Positions 51,501 to 62,268 of a DNA stretch of 64,000 nt are shown in pieces. The DNA is from Symbiodinium natans. Taxonomy: Eukaryota; Sar; Dinophyceae; Suessiales; Symbiodiniaceae. The notes under the pieces are model-generated. The model was given only the letters and a program-made list of their open reading frames with translations. It was not told where the DNA came from and did no database searches. Every line of letters starts with the position of its first letter. Within the stretch, counting starts at the first letter, position 1. A program made the translations under genes and the position numbers. The stretch lies in assembly GCA_905221605.1 (NCBI GenBank), contig CAJNDS010000155.1, positions 77,501 to 141,500 on the forward strand. The letters are read 5' to 3'.

Positions 51501-51588
51501 CCTCCCTTTCCACCAAGCCAAAGATAATAAAGGACGAGTGTGAAGGAAATGGAGTTGTTGGCAGACCATCCCCATGTCAAGCTTTCAG

Positions 51589-51711
51589 GTGGTGTGCTGG
51601 AGTTCAGAGCACACCAACTTGTTCGTGATCTCCTTCTTGGGCCTGGCTATCTGGTGTGTGGGCCTGCCATTGCTTCTGTATCTTTGGATTTGGAAGCAGC
51701 CAGACAAACAG
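51589..51711 (+). CDS. Giant receptor gene: membrane segment exon
   Basis: Acceptor CTTTCAG|GTGGTG and GT donor AAACAG|GTTTCC, 123 bases, phase 0 both sides. Reads VVCWSSEHTNLFVISFLGLA then IWCVGLPLLLYLWIWKQPDK, a membrane helix ending in basic residues. Confidence 0.8.
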
Positions 51712-51780
51712 GTTTCCTGTGCATTCATGTTGTTGCCCATGCTCAGGGTCCTTTTAAGTACTTGTAGGGGCTTGTGACAG

Positions 51781-51952
51781 GCTCCCGACAGCTATCGGAA
51801 ATATGGTTATTTCATTCAAGGGCTGGAGCCGCGTTGCTGGTATTGGGATCTGACCGTGAAGAGAGCTGATACCGGCTTCATGTTGCTGGTGGCTTACACC
51901 TCCATCGCGGATGATGAGAAGGCTAAGTTGCTGTTGTTCCCTCTCATCTCAG
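51781..51952 (+). CDS. Giant receptor gene: YRxYGYF...WYWD segment
   Basis: Acceptor GTGACAG|GCTCCC after a 69-base intron. Reads SYRKYGYFIQGLEPRCWYWD then LTVKRADTGFMLLVAYTS. The YG-F...WYW[DE] signature and the following helix belong to the C-terminal membrane module of large protist receptors, as I remember it, with a TRP-like topology. GT donor CTCAG|GTGGGG. Confidence 0.75.
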
Positions 51953-52035
51953 GTGGGGTGTTCTCAACAGATCTGATCTCAACAGCCCGAGCCGGGCACC
52001 TCGTACTGTAGGAAAATCTGCTTCTGCCTGGTCCA

Positions 52036-52400
52036 GGCATCCAGCTTGGCATCACCACGTGGGTCAAGCCCTACGCCAATGCTCAGGCTCAGATCCTCGA
52101 CACGCTGGAGTTTGCTTTGCTGACCGTGCGTTTCGTGCTGTTCAGCACCGTTTCAGCGCTAATAATCTTCTTCCCTTCATCGGATATGGTGTGGATTTGG
52201 GCTCTCTTCCTGTCCATTTTGGTGGTGGTCGTGGCGGTCTATTCCGGTCTGCACATCGTGGTGCAGTTCGTGCGCCATATGGCCAACCAGCTCAAAGAGG
52301 AGCCGGAGAGCGAGGAGGAGAGCCAGGAGCCGAAGAACGGGCCCGGAAGATGTTTATCCGTGATGAACCGGATAGGCTTGTGGTTTGCTGCTGGCATTGT
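52036..52400 (+). CDS. Giant receptor gene: last membrane helices
   Basis: Acceptor GGTCCAG|GCATCC after an 83-base intron. Reads IQLGITTWVKPYANAQAQIL then DTLEFALLTVRFVLFSTVSA and VWIWALFLSILVVVVAVYSG, two membrane helices. A charged cytoplasmic run follows (EEPESEEESQEPKNG). The KPYxN...LDxLEF motif precedes the last helices in this module. The exon end is unresolved; the open frame stops at 52407. Confidence 0.8.
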
Positions 52401-52567
52401 AGCATAGATATGGTTTCGATAAGTTCAAAAGCTCGGTGCGGTGCCCAGCTCAAACCTCCCCGCCATAAGCACATGGCCCAGAGAGGCTCCGTCTTGGGTG
52501 CCAGGACCCGACGTCCACAGATTCCAGCCTTCGGGCTCGGTGCTGGACTTCATGCTGCTCGTGCCAG

Positions 52568-52760
52568 CTGAAGCGCTTAAATGGGAAGCTGAAGCGCCGG
52601 GCCGTGAAGCTGAAGCACAGGGCCGTGGAGCTGCTGAAGCCCATCTTCCAAGCAGATGACCGAGAGCTTATCAAAATCCAGTGGTCCTTTGACAAGGTCA
52701 TGATCGAGCTTCCCGATACCAGCAGCAAGAAGCTTGGAAGCTCTCAGGCTGCAAATCGTT
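52568..52760 (+). CDS. Giant receptor gene: cytoplasmic tail exon
   Basis: Acceptor CGTGCCAG|CTGAAG. Reads LKRLNGKLKRRAVKLKHRAV then ELLKPIFQADDRELIKIQWS, basic then mixed helical. The donor may be CTCTCAG|GCTGCA. No known domain. Confidence 0.55.
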
Positions 52761-52867
52761 TCGGCTGTAGGTCCTGTTTAACAGTGCATCCGACTCTCGC
52801 ATGAGCCGTTCGCGGCAGTTGTTCGCTGGAATTCTCTATATAGGGTTATCGCTGTCTTCCCTAGCTT

Positions 52868-53435
52868 GCAGTCTTGCAGAACTTCGCCAAGGTTGGCTTC
52901 GGAGAATGATATTGCGACTTGATCACTCCACGCAAAAAGATACGATCGTCAATGCCTTCGAGGAATTCAACAAGCTTTGCCTGTGCCAGGTCAATTGGAA
53001 CAAGATTCCGAACTTGGACATATTGTGTGCTCTTGCCGCATCAAGCCACGCGGTGCCGAGAGTCGGCAACTCGGAGCTCTGCAAATGGTGGAAGCAGGAA
53101 CTTAAGAAGAACCTCAGCGACACCGAGCGCACGCTCTGTCCCGATGACTTCACATTGGCAGTGCAAATGTTCGCGTTGCTCCCATCAAAAGACGGAAAGG
53201 AATTGCTAAAAACTGTCGAGAAGGTTTTAGGTAAGACGGAGGAGGAGGAGGAGGATGAGGAGCCAGATTCGGATGATATGCCTGAGGCCTCTCGGACGGA
53301 GGAGGCGCATCTTGCGCAGTTCTGGGACATTGACATCTTTCCCTCAGCGTTTTGTTTTATTTGAGAGCTTGTGGGTACTGTCGCTGCAGGCATCCGACAC
53401 CCACACTGTCGATGTCGAGGTTCGGACAATATAAG
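52868..53435 (+). CDS. Giant receptor gene: acidic C-terminal tail
   Basis: The open frame after a TTGCAG acceptor reads SLAELRQGWLRRMILRLDHS, ILCALAASSHAVPRVGNSEL and an acidic run (TEEEEEDEEPDSDDMPEAS). A last small exon is likely after CTGTCGCTGCAG at 53390, reading ASDTHTVDVEVRTI and stopping at TAA 53433-53435. If the second exon is not used, the frame stops at 53362-53364. No domain is recognised; the tail is probably cytoplasmic. Confidence 0.6.
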
Positions 53436-53663
53436 CAGGGACGAGCTCCCAGGACGGGCAGTTCTGCTTGCACTTGCAATTGCACTTCGAGGTTCTGCAC
53501 CCCTCCGCTCAGGACACCTGGCGGACCTGGCCTGGACAACATCGTACCCACATCTACCACATGGCCCGCCCCGCCGCCTCCGGCAAAGCTGGTCGGACTT
53601 GAGATGAGGCAAGCTGATTGAACATGAAAGAGTGTCCTGTAAGCCATCCTTTTACAATTCCGC

Positions 53664-53729
53664 CCCCCCCCCCCCCCCCGAGAGAGAGAGAGAGAGGTAC
53701 ACATACATATATATATATATATATAATAT
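53664..53729. repeat. C tract, GA and TA microsatellites
   Basis: A run of ~18 C, then (GA)7, then (TA)n. Confidence 0.95.
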
Positions 53730-53944
53730 GTATGAGTACATGCCTATCCCCGCCCTGCCGCCTTGCATTTTCAGCACCTGGGCTTGAAACTGTTTCGAAA
53801 CCGTTTTCGAAACTGGTTAAGACCATTAGACAATTAGACCATTAAACCAATAGGTTTGGCCCATGCAATAATTCACTGTCTTGTGTGTTGGTTGTAACTG
53901 CGAACCAGACCTCGAAGTTGGGGCCGCTCACACCTTAATTATAA

Positions 53945-54150
53945 GATGCGTGCGTGAACTTACAATATTATAATTCATGTGGTCTCTTCGTATTATAATC
54001 ACGCACGCGGGAACACAGGAAACAAGTGAGTGATTCGCTCATTCGGGCGTGTTAATAATAATCTCTTGTTTCACGCCCTCGTTTCGTTCATTTCATTCGT
54101 GCGTAAACTTACAATGAAATAGAACCCGCAATATAATATTAAAGGGACCA
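53945..54150. repeat. AT-rich hairpin DNA
   Basis: GCGTGCGTGA near 53947 is inverted as TCACGCACGC near 54000. GTGCGTxAACTTACAAT occurs at 53950 and again at 54100. It resembles the hairpin DNA in the intron near 51 kb. Confidence 0.6.
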
Positions 54151-54189
54151 GCGAAGCGAAACCAACGCACCAAGAAACCCGGGTCTTTT

Positions 54190-54360
54190 TGCCCACACCA
54201 TTAGTACTAACATTCTCTACCTTTTGGTCTTCTTCCTTACCCGACCATTAGACCTTTGGAGCATTGGACCCATATGCTCGGTTTGGCCCATACAACCCCC
54301 ACCGGATCACTAGACCAGTAGACCATTAAGTTTGCACCCATTGATGTGGTCTTATGGCCT
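54190..54360. repeat. Degenerate ATTAGACC word repeat
   Basis: Words such as GACCATTAGACC, GGTTTGGCCCAT and CACTAGACC recur here and at 53818-53860. No gene. Confidence 0.5.
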
Positions 54361-54469
54361 AATGGTCCAACGGCAGAAGAGTTCCCGTTTTAAGAGTTGG
54401 GGTGTGGGGTTGGGGAGGTTTTGGTCGGCGTGCGTCCTGTGCTCGCAAAGCATTTGAAAGCGTTTACTC

Positions 54470-54720
54470 CCGTTCACGCTGGTTCACGGGTTGACAACGC
54501 CTGAGCACACCCTCGGGGAAACCCATATTTGCGGTATTTTGGAGGCATTTTGGAGGTTTGTTTTGAAGCATGATTGCTAAAAAAGTGACGACAGTTTCGA
54601 GGATGAGGCATGTGGGCGAAATCCTTCACTCCGGTTCACGAAGGGCATGATTGCTTAAACAGTGATGACAGTCTCGAGGCTGAGGCACGTGGGCGAGATC
54701 CTTCACGAAGTGACAACGCC
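54470..54720. repeat. ~85-bp diverged tandem repeat
   Basis: GCATGATTGCT, GTGAxGACAGTxTCGAGG and GTGGGCGAxATCCTTCAC occur at about 54570 and 54645. TTCACG...GACAACGCC and GAGCACACxCTCGG occur at about 54480 and 54700. The open frames at 54610-55085 have no recognised feature. Confidence 0.6.
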
Positions 54721-55466
54721 GAGCACACTCTCGGGTCTGTGGACGCATCCTTGGTGGAAGCGTGCCGCCCAAACAAACCAGGGTCAACAGTCTTCAGGCT
54801 AGTGGTGCAAGTCCACAAGGAAGCGATGCTCTCCGCCGTGCTGTGTTCCGCAACCCTGAAAAGTTTAACTGTCAGCGCCGAGACCGTGCAGCTTGGTGGC
54901 TGAATCTTCGGAAGTCGGGTTCGCGGAAACGGCGAATGGCGACGGGTCAGTTGTTCCTGGCCAAGAGGTCGGTGACGTGTGCGAGATTGTGCGAGACATG
55001 CTGATTGAAACCCTGCGGTACCTTGGATGAGGCTTGGGAATCTTTTGGGGACATCTGCAAGATGCCTTTGAGGGCTTTGGTGCATCGACGACCTCTGCGG
55101 CGCATGCTCTGGTAGATCGCACCGAGCGTCGTCGTAGCTTTATGGGGCTGTTACTTACATGCGGCGCCTTAAGGTTTGAAATGCCCCCCCCCCCCCCCCC
55201 CCCCCTTTCCGCCGTTCCGCCCCATAAGATTTTGACTAGAGCGCGTACCTTATAAAACATCTTTCGTATATTTAGCGACGCCGGGGCACCTTGAGTCTTC
55301 GGCTAAAAGTGGTGGTCCTTCTTTGTCTGGGTGGGGCTGAGGTGCCTAGAGGGCCAAGCGGTTTAAGGCCCCATATACCAAGTGTTGGTATGCTGCTTGT
55401 TTTCGAATTAGTATAATTAGTCCGAATGTATGTATCCAAAGCCAGGAGAGAAGATGGAGCCGGTGC

Positions 55467-55829
55467 TTGAGGCCACGCCGTGGCCCTGGAGGTGTTGGCG
55501 CTCAGCAACAGGGGATGGAGGTGCTCGGTTTCGACGCGGTTAATGTCACTGACTCTGCTAGATTAGGTGATTATGTACTTGCATCTCAATGGGTATACGC
55601 GCGGTGTCATCGTCCAACGGAGGTGTTCCAATGTGCTGGTGAGTTTGCCTGCGACGTGCCAGAGTGTAAAGATGTGCAACTTGAGCCTCGGGACTCAGCA
55701 AACTCGTTCGCGAAGGTCAATAAGTTACTTATTAGAGGTTTGGTTGATTTCTATGGATGCTATGGACGAGGAAGGAATCCCAAAGGCGCAGTGCTCTCCT
55801 CGCTTGAAGTGAAGTGTTTTAAATTTTAA
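55467..55829 (+). CDS. Unrecognised ORF
   Basis: 120 codons, with a middle stretch that looks protein-like (SARLGDYVLASQWVYARCHR; ACDVPECKDVQLEPR). No domain, no clear start, and no splice site is evident. It could be a stray exon or a chance frame. The DNA around it (55.0-55.4 kb and 55.85-56.1 kb) is C-rich with no supported gene. Confidence 0.25.
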   Translation: MRPRRGPGGVGAQQQGMEVLGFDAVNVTDSARLGDYVLASQWVYARCHRPTEVFQCAGEFACDVPECKDVQLEPRDSANSFAKVNKLLIRGLVDFYGCYGRGRNPKGAVLSSLEVKCFKF

Positions 55830-56136
55830 GGGCTCTAGTGCATGCCCAAACCTCTGCCCTTTCTTCTCCCCTCCCTTTCCCCCCCCCCCCTCCCGTCCGA
55901 TTCCGACCTTTCATTCGATTCGCTTCTCCCCTTCTACCACTGTGCTGTCACAGAGCCATATCAACCCCCACCTGGTAGGATCTCTCTCGTACCCTCTTTC
56001 CAGCATCCACATCTAATCTCTGGAGCAAGCACCTCCTTTGAAATATGTGGTCCTCGCCACCCCCGCCCCTCCTACTGTCTACATCCTCCCCCCTACCCCC
56101 TACCCCCCACCCCCCACCCCTACCCTGAAAGGATTT

Positions 56137-56245
56137 AAAAAAAAAAATATATATATATATACCTATGTACATATATATATATAGAGTATATGTGTATATA
56201 TATATATATATGTATAGTATATGTGTATCTATATATAGATATATC
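56137..56245. repeat. TA-rich microsatellite
   Basis: A-run then (TA)n with GTATATG interruptions. 56250-57000 shows nothing that I can support. Confidence 0.95.
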
Positions 56246-57164
56246 AAGTTATCTAGGTGTACCGTCTACATCCCCGCGCTTCGGAGCTAATGCCGCGAGT
56301 GGCAAGATTCTGAGGTGAACGGTAGCAAGCTGTACCAGTTACAGGCTTTTGGCCATAAATGATACCCACAAGTATAATGTTTGATGCATCGGAACGTTTG
56401 TGTGGGCAGAAGGTCGTTTAGGAACCCACCCACGTCTTGATGCCACTCCTTAGGCAGTCATCACTTTTAAGCATTGTACAGATCTGTAAAGATGGGGCGC
56501 CAGCTCAGTTTCGTGAGTGTGGCCTTTTTGCTTGAGAAGAGCGGCTTGCGTACGTTGGGACCGAAGAGCCTGGTTTGCTAGGCTCATTTGCTAGGCTCAT
56601 TTGGTCCGTACTTTGCGCCATGATGTTCACATATCAAAGCCTTAAGCTCTGAATATTAAATTGCTTAACCCTTACATAGACAGCCCTGAAGGTCTGCCTC
56701 CTTCCACCCTTGGATATCATCAGCATGATGCAAAGTGCCAGCTCCGAGAATTTCCTGTGTCACCATGGAGACATCGTTACAGAGACAGGTCGAAGGACGC
56801 AACCTTGCTTGCAGCATTCTTTATCTTCAAGTCCTGACCCGATGTCACCCAATCCCACGCCTTCAAGTGAAGATGGAGGCCTAAGACTGCGGAATGTGAG
56901 GTTCTCCCTATGTGACTTCCTCTCTGACATCTGTTGAGTGGGAGGTGGTCCTTGCCTTTGGGACCCTAAATCCCATTAAGCCCCATAGAGGCCGAACCTT
57001 AACATAGTGGTGGAATCCAAGGCATATGGGAACTTGGAACATCAGCAGGTCTGGTGGCAAGATAGGCTTCCACTTTACAGTGCGATGCTATTTCGCCATC
57101 ATTCGCGAGAATTTCGTGCACGTGGCAGAAAACATCATTTGCATCTTTTTTGGGTTCGCCGTTG

Positions 57165-57330
57165 TTGTCCCTCTCTCTCTCTCTCCCTCTCTGTCTCTCT
57201 TTCTCTCCATGCTCATCGTGTGACATGGCCTTAATATTCTTGAAGTCTCTTGGCCTCTGTGATTATTATGATTATTATTAGTATTATTGTTATAAGTATT
57301 ATGATGATGAGTCTGGTTATTATTATGAGT
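57165..57330. repeat. CT and ATT microsatellites
   Basis: CTCTCTCTCT run at 57171-57206 and ATTATTATG-type run at 57264-57330. Confidence 0.9.
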
Positions 57331-57872
57331 GTTAGCCTTAGCAGGGCTTGCTGTGGGAAGGTGCGTTTTTCTAAAAATACTTTGGGCGCTTTCGTCTCTA
57401 AGTTTGCGCTTTTGGGGGGGGGAGGGATTTCCGCTTGCGTCGCTTTCGCTCTGAGGGGCCCTTGGGTTGTGTAGACTTATGGGACCTTGGGATTGTTTCC
57501 GGGTGAAAGTCTCGGGTTCTGTAGCATTTTCCGGACTTGGGGCGTGTTTAAGGCTTCAAAGATTGGGCTTGCTTGGGGCTTAGGTGGGCTTAGGCTTCCG
57601 AATACATGACGTACCCACCCACTATCAACATACGTCGACGTGGTTGGGAAGCATAAGGCAAGATTCCCAGTGCTGAGAAGACGGCGTAACACAAACAAAC
57701 CAACAAGGCTAGACTCTGGAGCCTCCGATCTTTCCGGCTTCTGTTCTGAAACGTGGAGTGGTGAAACCCTTCATAAAGTGAGTGAAACTGGAAAGGTTGA
57801 AAATATGTTGGCGCATGCTTTCTATTGCCTTGAATCCCTGCTTTCAGCATGGATCTCCTGCAGTCTACACAT

Positions 57873-57980
57873 GGGTAGTTCTCTAAATTAAGGACCCTTT
57901 TTGGGTCCCTACCAAAACAGCACCCTTTATAACTTATAATAAGAACCCCCAAAGAAGGACCCTAATTCGGAGAGCGACCC
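57873..57980. mobile_element. 108-bp MITE, family 1 copy b
   Basis: Ends GGGTAGTTCTCTAAATTA and TAATTCGGAGAGCGACCC are inverted repeats (14 of 18 matching). The centre shares TTTTTGGGT and TTATAATAAG with the copy at 13299. The flanks are ACAT and ACAG, an imperfect 3-4-bp duplication. This copy is more diverged, so it is probably older. Confidence 0.75.
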
Positions 57981-58268
57981 ACAGGACGATTCAACCTAAG
58001 ACACGGCACGATCAACGGCAACAGGAAAAATGCGGAGAAATAAACCCAGAACCCAGAACCCAAGCCGACTCAAACTATGGTCTTCAGCAACTCTGACCAT
58101 GGAGTGTGGCAACAGGAAAGCAGACTAACCACCAGACTTGCTAAGGCTCTGTCTCAAAATTGCGGTTTAGGTGTGGGGCTTCGGCTTTCGGCTTTCGGTG
58201 CTATAGAGTCCATGCGTCGGACGCAGCGTACTATACACATTCTACAACTCGAGCCTACAGCTACGGAA

Positions 58269-59480
58269 TTAATCATGCAAGAAGACACTGGCCTCAAGCC
58301 AGCGTTCTCCCGCAGGAGAGTGCCAACCTTTGCTGACTCGCTCCGCGAAATCAGCTGACTCAACCAGTTCGTTAGCGATCTCCTCCAGAGGTTTCGCTGG
58401 CGGAAGCAGCGGTCCAGACAACCGAACTGCTGGGAGGGACTGACACAACTCCGAGTCTTTGGGGGGAACACAATCAACCGATCTATAATCATGCTCGACC
58501 ATGCGGGCCAGACAGGCGGTGCTGTCATGTTGAAGGTGTCTGCAAAGACGGCGGTTCGACCAAAATTGGGTCAGGCAAACAGGGCACGTGGTCCCTGATG
58601 CGTATTCCGATGCCTGGCAGCGCAGGCGGCGTTGAGCAAACAAATGTGCTGGCCGACAGTTGTTGCTTGGATGGGAAGTGCCTTGTGCAGTGAGGGCAGG
58701 CATAGGGACACTCCCTTGGCGAAATCTCAACTTCAGTTCTTTGCAATAGCGGTTCATGTGGTGCATTGTCCACGCCGCGTATGGGTCCCCATGTTGCGGA
58801 CGTGCAGCTCGCCGCAGTGAGTGCCAGGGACTGTAGGCAGAGTCTCCGAGATGCCAGGGGTATCATATGGCTTCGGAGGAAGGGGCGTGCGAGCGGCTTG
58901 ATCTGTCGGACCCAGACGCGACATGTTGGATGATGTCAGCAAGGACACTCGGTCTGTCTTCGATTCTGCCCCCAAGATGCAGGTAAGAACGGAACGCCCA
59001 ACATCAATCTGCCGCTGCTCTCTGTCATGGAAGTGAACGGACGTGCACTCTCCGGCGTAAAGCGGGCGCACCTTTGCCGCGGAACGAGAGCAGTAGTTCC
59101 GTCTTCCCCTTGGAGAAATTGGGTTGCATGCCTCTTATCGAGTTCAGCACGGTTTTGCAGCGGGTCTTCGGTCAGACCTTCCTGGCGGAGGCGGCTCCGC
59201 ACGTTGCCCAAAAAATCCGCTTGCGCTAGCGCGAACAGTAAATCGGCTACTGAATCGCCGGGCCTGGTCCCTGCGCCAGTGGCGACGGTTCCAGGCGCGC
59301 CTCTCATTTGAAAGAACGTGCCTCACAAAAACTCGCACACCAGGCGTGATGCGAGTGGTGGCGCCTGCTGGAGGAGATTGGCTTGGTGCAGCCAGCCACA
59401 CACCTCGTGCACTGGTGCAGGGGCGACCTGCAGTCGAGCCAGAAGGGCGCACAGGGCAAGGTCGTCTTCCGGGCCACTTT
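58269..59480 (-). pseudogene. 5'-truncated LINE, reverse transcriptase end and zinc fingers
   Basis: On the minus strand, 59307-59150 reads GTRPGDSVADLLFALAQADF, the reverse-transcriptase motif around the G-x-RPGD turn in R2-like elements. Upstream 59485-59310 gives loosely matching sequence in another frame (VCGWLHQANLLQQAPPLASR). Downstream, CPHCTRHFPSKQQLSAS and then CPVCLTQFWSNRRLCRHLQH with DSTAC (58680-58490) are zinc-finger-like. The catalytic FxDD box is not seen, and frames break several times. The element ends 5' near 59480-59500, just where spliced-leader-like and telomere-like sequence lies. It is a dead copy. Confidence 0.7.
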
Positions 59481-59493
59481 CCCAAAGGGCTTG

Positions 59494-59509
59494 TCTTTTT
59501 GGCTCAAGG
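59494..59509 (+). other. Spliced-leader-like fragment
   Basis: GTCTTTTTGGCTCAAG followed by GT. The last 12 bases, TTTTGGCTCAAG, equal the 3' end of the dinoflagellate spliced leader (which ends CCATTTTGGCTCAAG), and the following GT is what an SL RNA gene would have as donor. The 5' part does not match. It could be a relict of a retroposed trans-spliced mRNA, a decayed SL RNA gene, or chance. Confidence 0.45.
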
Positions 59510-59526
59510 TTGGAAAAAAAACCTAT

Positions 59527-59555
59527 ACCCTAAACCCTAAACCCTAAACCCTAAA
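59527..59555. repeat. Interstitial telomere-type repeat
   Basis: Four CCCTAAA units, 17 bases after the spliced-leader-like fragment and after an A8 run. Confidence 0.9.
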
Positions 59556-59589
59556 GTAGTCCAAGGGGCCTGTATCCCGGGTTGCAATT

Positions 59590-60600
59590 TGGACATTCAT
59601 CATGGGGCGGTTTTCTCTGCAAGATGCTTGTGGCATGGGGGGCAACTCAACTCCTCTGAGGTAGGGGCAGACATGGGGGCCAAACGACTGGTACTCATTG
59701 GCTTTGTGGGGGGGAACATTCTAAGCTCTGACGCTGACACCCTGTCGTGGTTACGGAGCATGCAATTTGAAGTACCCACTGAAGCTGCAGTTCTGAGAGC
59801 GAGGGATGATGTGAGAATTGGAGACAGAGTACTCAGACAGAGTTGACTTCGTTTCCGTCGCTTCGATGAGGTGTCGGGGTCAAATCGAGGAGGGAGTGGG
59901 GGAGGGGGGGCCGCGCCCACAGTCCTCGAAGTTCTCACAAGTCGGGAGGCTTTGCAGACAACCGTTGCCAAGAGACCAGCACCATGCCTTGAGTCCTCGG
60001 GAAAACGGATGAAATCAACCTGCTGCAGCGACTGAAGGATGGGGTCGGACGGGAGGATGTCAGCATGTACTAAATAGACAAGGTGTGTGTAACACATGCC
60101 GACAGAAGTGCTAGCGATGCATCCTTCCCCTTTCCCTCTCCTCTCTCTCCCCCCCTCCTCTCTTCTCTCATCTCCTCTCCTCCTCTCTTCCTGGGGACTG
60201 TTTAGCTCATCAGCTTTCCCATCAGCTTTCCTAGCCACATGAAGGTCTAACCAAGATGTGTTTTTATGTTGGCCTTTGTTCATGACCTTTAAGTACTGCA
60301 AACCAGTTAGCTTCTAGCTGCTGCCAAGCCATGGACACAGCTCTGTGGCGAATTTCGAACTGGCCTGTTCGTGCCCCTGGGTGTTACTGATGCTCACTGC
60401 TGGCAAAACTCATTGGCCGGTGAGCAGTGGTGCCGCAAGTTTCGAGACAGATTGGTTTGTATGCAACCCACTACTCCGATGGCCGATGTGGGCTGCACGT
60501 CTTTCTGGAAACTGACATGGGACATACCACGTGCGCTTGAGACACTGGCCCAACCTAGCTGGCACCTCCAGTAGTCGATGCTCCAAACTGCCAATTCCAT
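59590..60600. other. No supported gene
   Basis: Open frames on both strands have no recognisable features. A pyrimidine tract (CTCCTCTCT) lies at 60118-60192. Confidence 0.4.
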
Positions 60601-62082
60601 GCAAAGTCCCTCAGAGGTCAGCTCAGAGGGTTGGCCCTTTCCGAAGTGATGGTGTTGTGTGGAGCCACCCCCTTCTTTGGCACTTAACATGACCATCTGT
60701 GGATTGGCCCATGTGGTGAGCGGGGAGCAAACAGAGACTGGAGTATTGTGGCTAGTTGCATGTGCTGTGATGCTACTTGAGCATGGAGCAGACAGTGGCT
60801 GAAATTCAGTGGATGTTTGCCAAGTGAAATGCTGCATCCCTGGCTGGAAGACTGCCTGAGATGTCTGGGGGACAATGAGTGATCGCCGGGCATGCACGAA
60901 TTCGTACTTCGTAATTTGTTTTCATTTCTAATTCGTAATTCACTTCCTCACAATTAAGTATGCATGCCTCACCAATGTTTGGGAGACTGGTGCACTTACC
61001 CCGTCAAACCTGCTGCATGCGCCCCCCCAATTAATTCGAAAACTGTCACAACCACTGTACCCAGGGTGGAGAGGCCGTGGTGATTTCTAACGTGTGGAGG
61101 CATGTGGTGGTGGTTGCTTTGGTGAGCTCTGTCTGATTGTTTGGATCTATGTGGTTGTTGGGTTGTTAGGTAAATCCGGACTCTCCACCAGCATACTTAC
61201 AACCAATGACTGACACATGTGCTTGGAGAGTGTGAAATGCTGTGATATGTAGTTACAAATGCAGCATCCTATGGTGTTTGTCTTGGTGGTAAACCTGATG
61301 CATTTTGCAGAGGCAACTCCATGTAGAGGAAGAGGGCCCGTTCTAACATGTCGCCCTGGCTCACGTGATGATAGCCAGGTAGACGTGAGCCTGAGATTCC
61401 TAGGGTTGAGTTCTCAGCGGTGTGGATCCATGTGGTCTGGCTTGATGGGGTCGAGTGGTGTTTCATCTGTTGGATCGATGTGGTGGTTGGGTTGGTGCAG
61501 TGTCAACTGGGAATCTCGCACGATGAACTGACCTGGCTTGGCTGGAGGGCTCGTCCTAACCTGTCGCGTGGTAGGATCTTTGAGGACCCTATGGAGTGGA
61601 CATGCGCTAATGGGTTACCCTTGATGTTATGTTTGTGCTGTCATGTCCACTCTGCTGAACCTGCACGTACAATTTGCCTGGATGACTGGGGAACAACCGC
61701 TGTACATGAGCTCAATGCGGGTGGTGAACCTATCACATGCTGGAGCCTGGATGCCCCCATATACATCCTAGGGCCCTCGGGGCTTGATCGGTCTTGGCTA
61801 TCTGGTGGTTACTTGGATGGGTTGTTTTCCTTTTTAGGTGACGTGGACTGGGATCCCTGAGAGGTGCCTAAACGCTTTATAATTTGCAGAGCTTGATGAA
61901 GTTGCGACTGGGTTGAGTGGACATTCCCTGGTTGTTGTAGGTTGGATTTTTTGGGCAGGTGTCCTTGTAACCTTTGTTGGCTCGTGGATGGAGGCTCAAC
62001 CCAAAAGGCAAATCCAGTAGAACCTCACACTTCAATCGCCAGTTCCCTGCAGAGTGTCCGAGAGGTCAGCTAAGCGGGTGGC
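60566..62082. repeat. Diverged direct repeat pair, 60566-60633 and 62014-62082
   Basis: Shared words in order: CCAGTAG, CCAATTCC/CCAGTTCC, TGCAxAGTxxCxxAGAGGTCAG and GCGGGTGG/GAGGGTTGG. Between the copies, 61.2-61.9 kb has TGGATCxATGTGGT words repeated and an open frame (61420-61860) with no recognised domain. Confidence 0.5.
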
Positions 62083-62088
62083 AAAAAA

Positions 62089-62235
62089 AAAACCCTAAAC
62101 CTATTGGCCCCTGTGAAGCAAGATGACCCGTTCAGTTCCGAAACCCATGAAACCCTAAGCCCTAAACAAACACGCCCTAAACCCTAAGCTCTAAGCACTT
62201 TTCAAAAGGGCTGAAGCCCTAAACCCTAAACCCTC
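62089..62235. repeat. Cluster of telomere-type repeats ahead of a LINE
   Basis: CCCTAAAC occurs at 62091, 62152, 62158, 62172, 62179 and 62216-62231, with A8 at 62083. The LINE ORF1 region starts within about 50 bases after it. Confidence 0.85.
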
Positions 62236-62268
62236 CCTCTTCCTCTTGCTCTTCCTCATCAGACTCGT

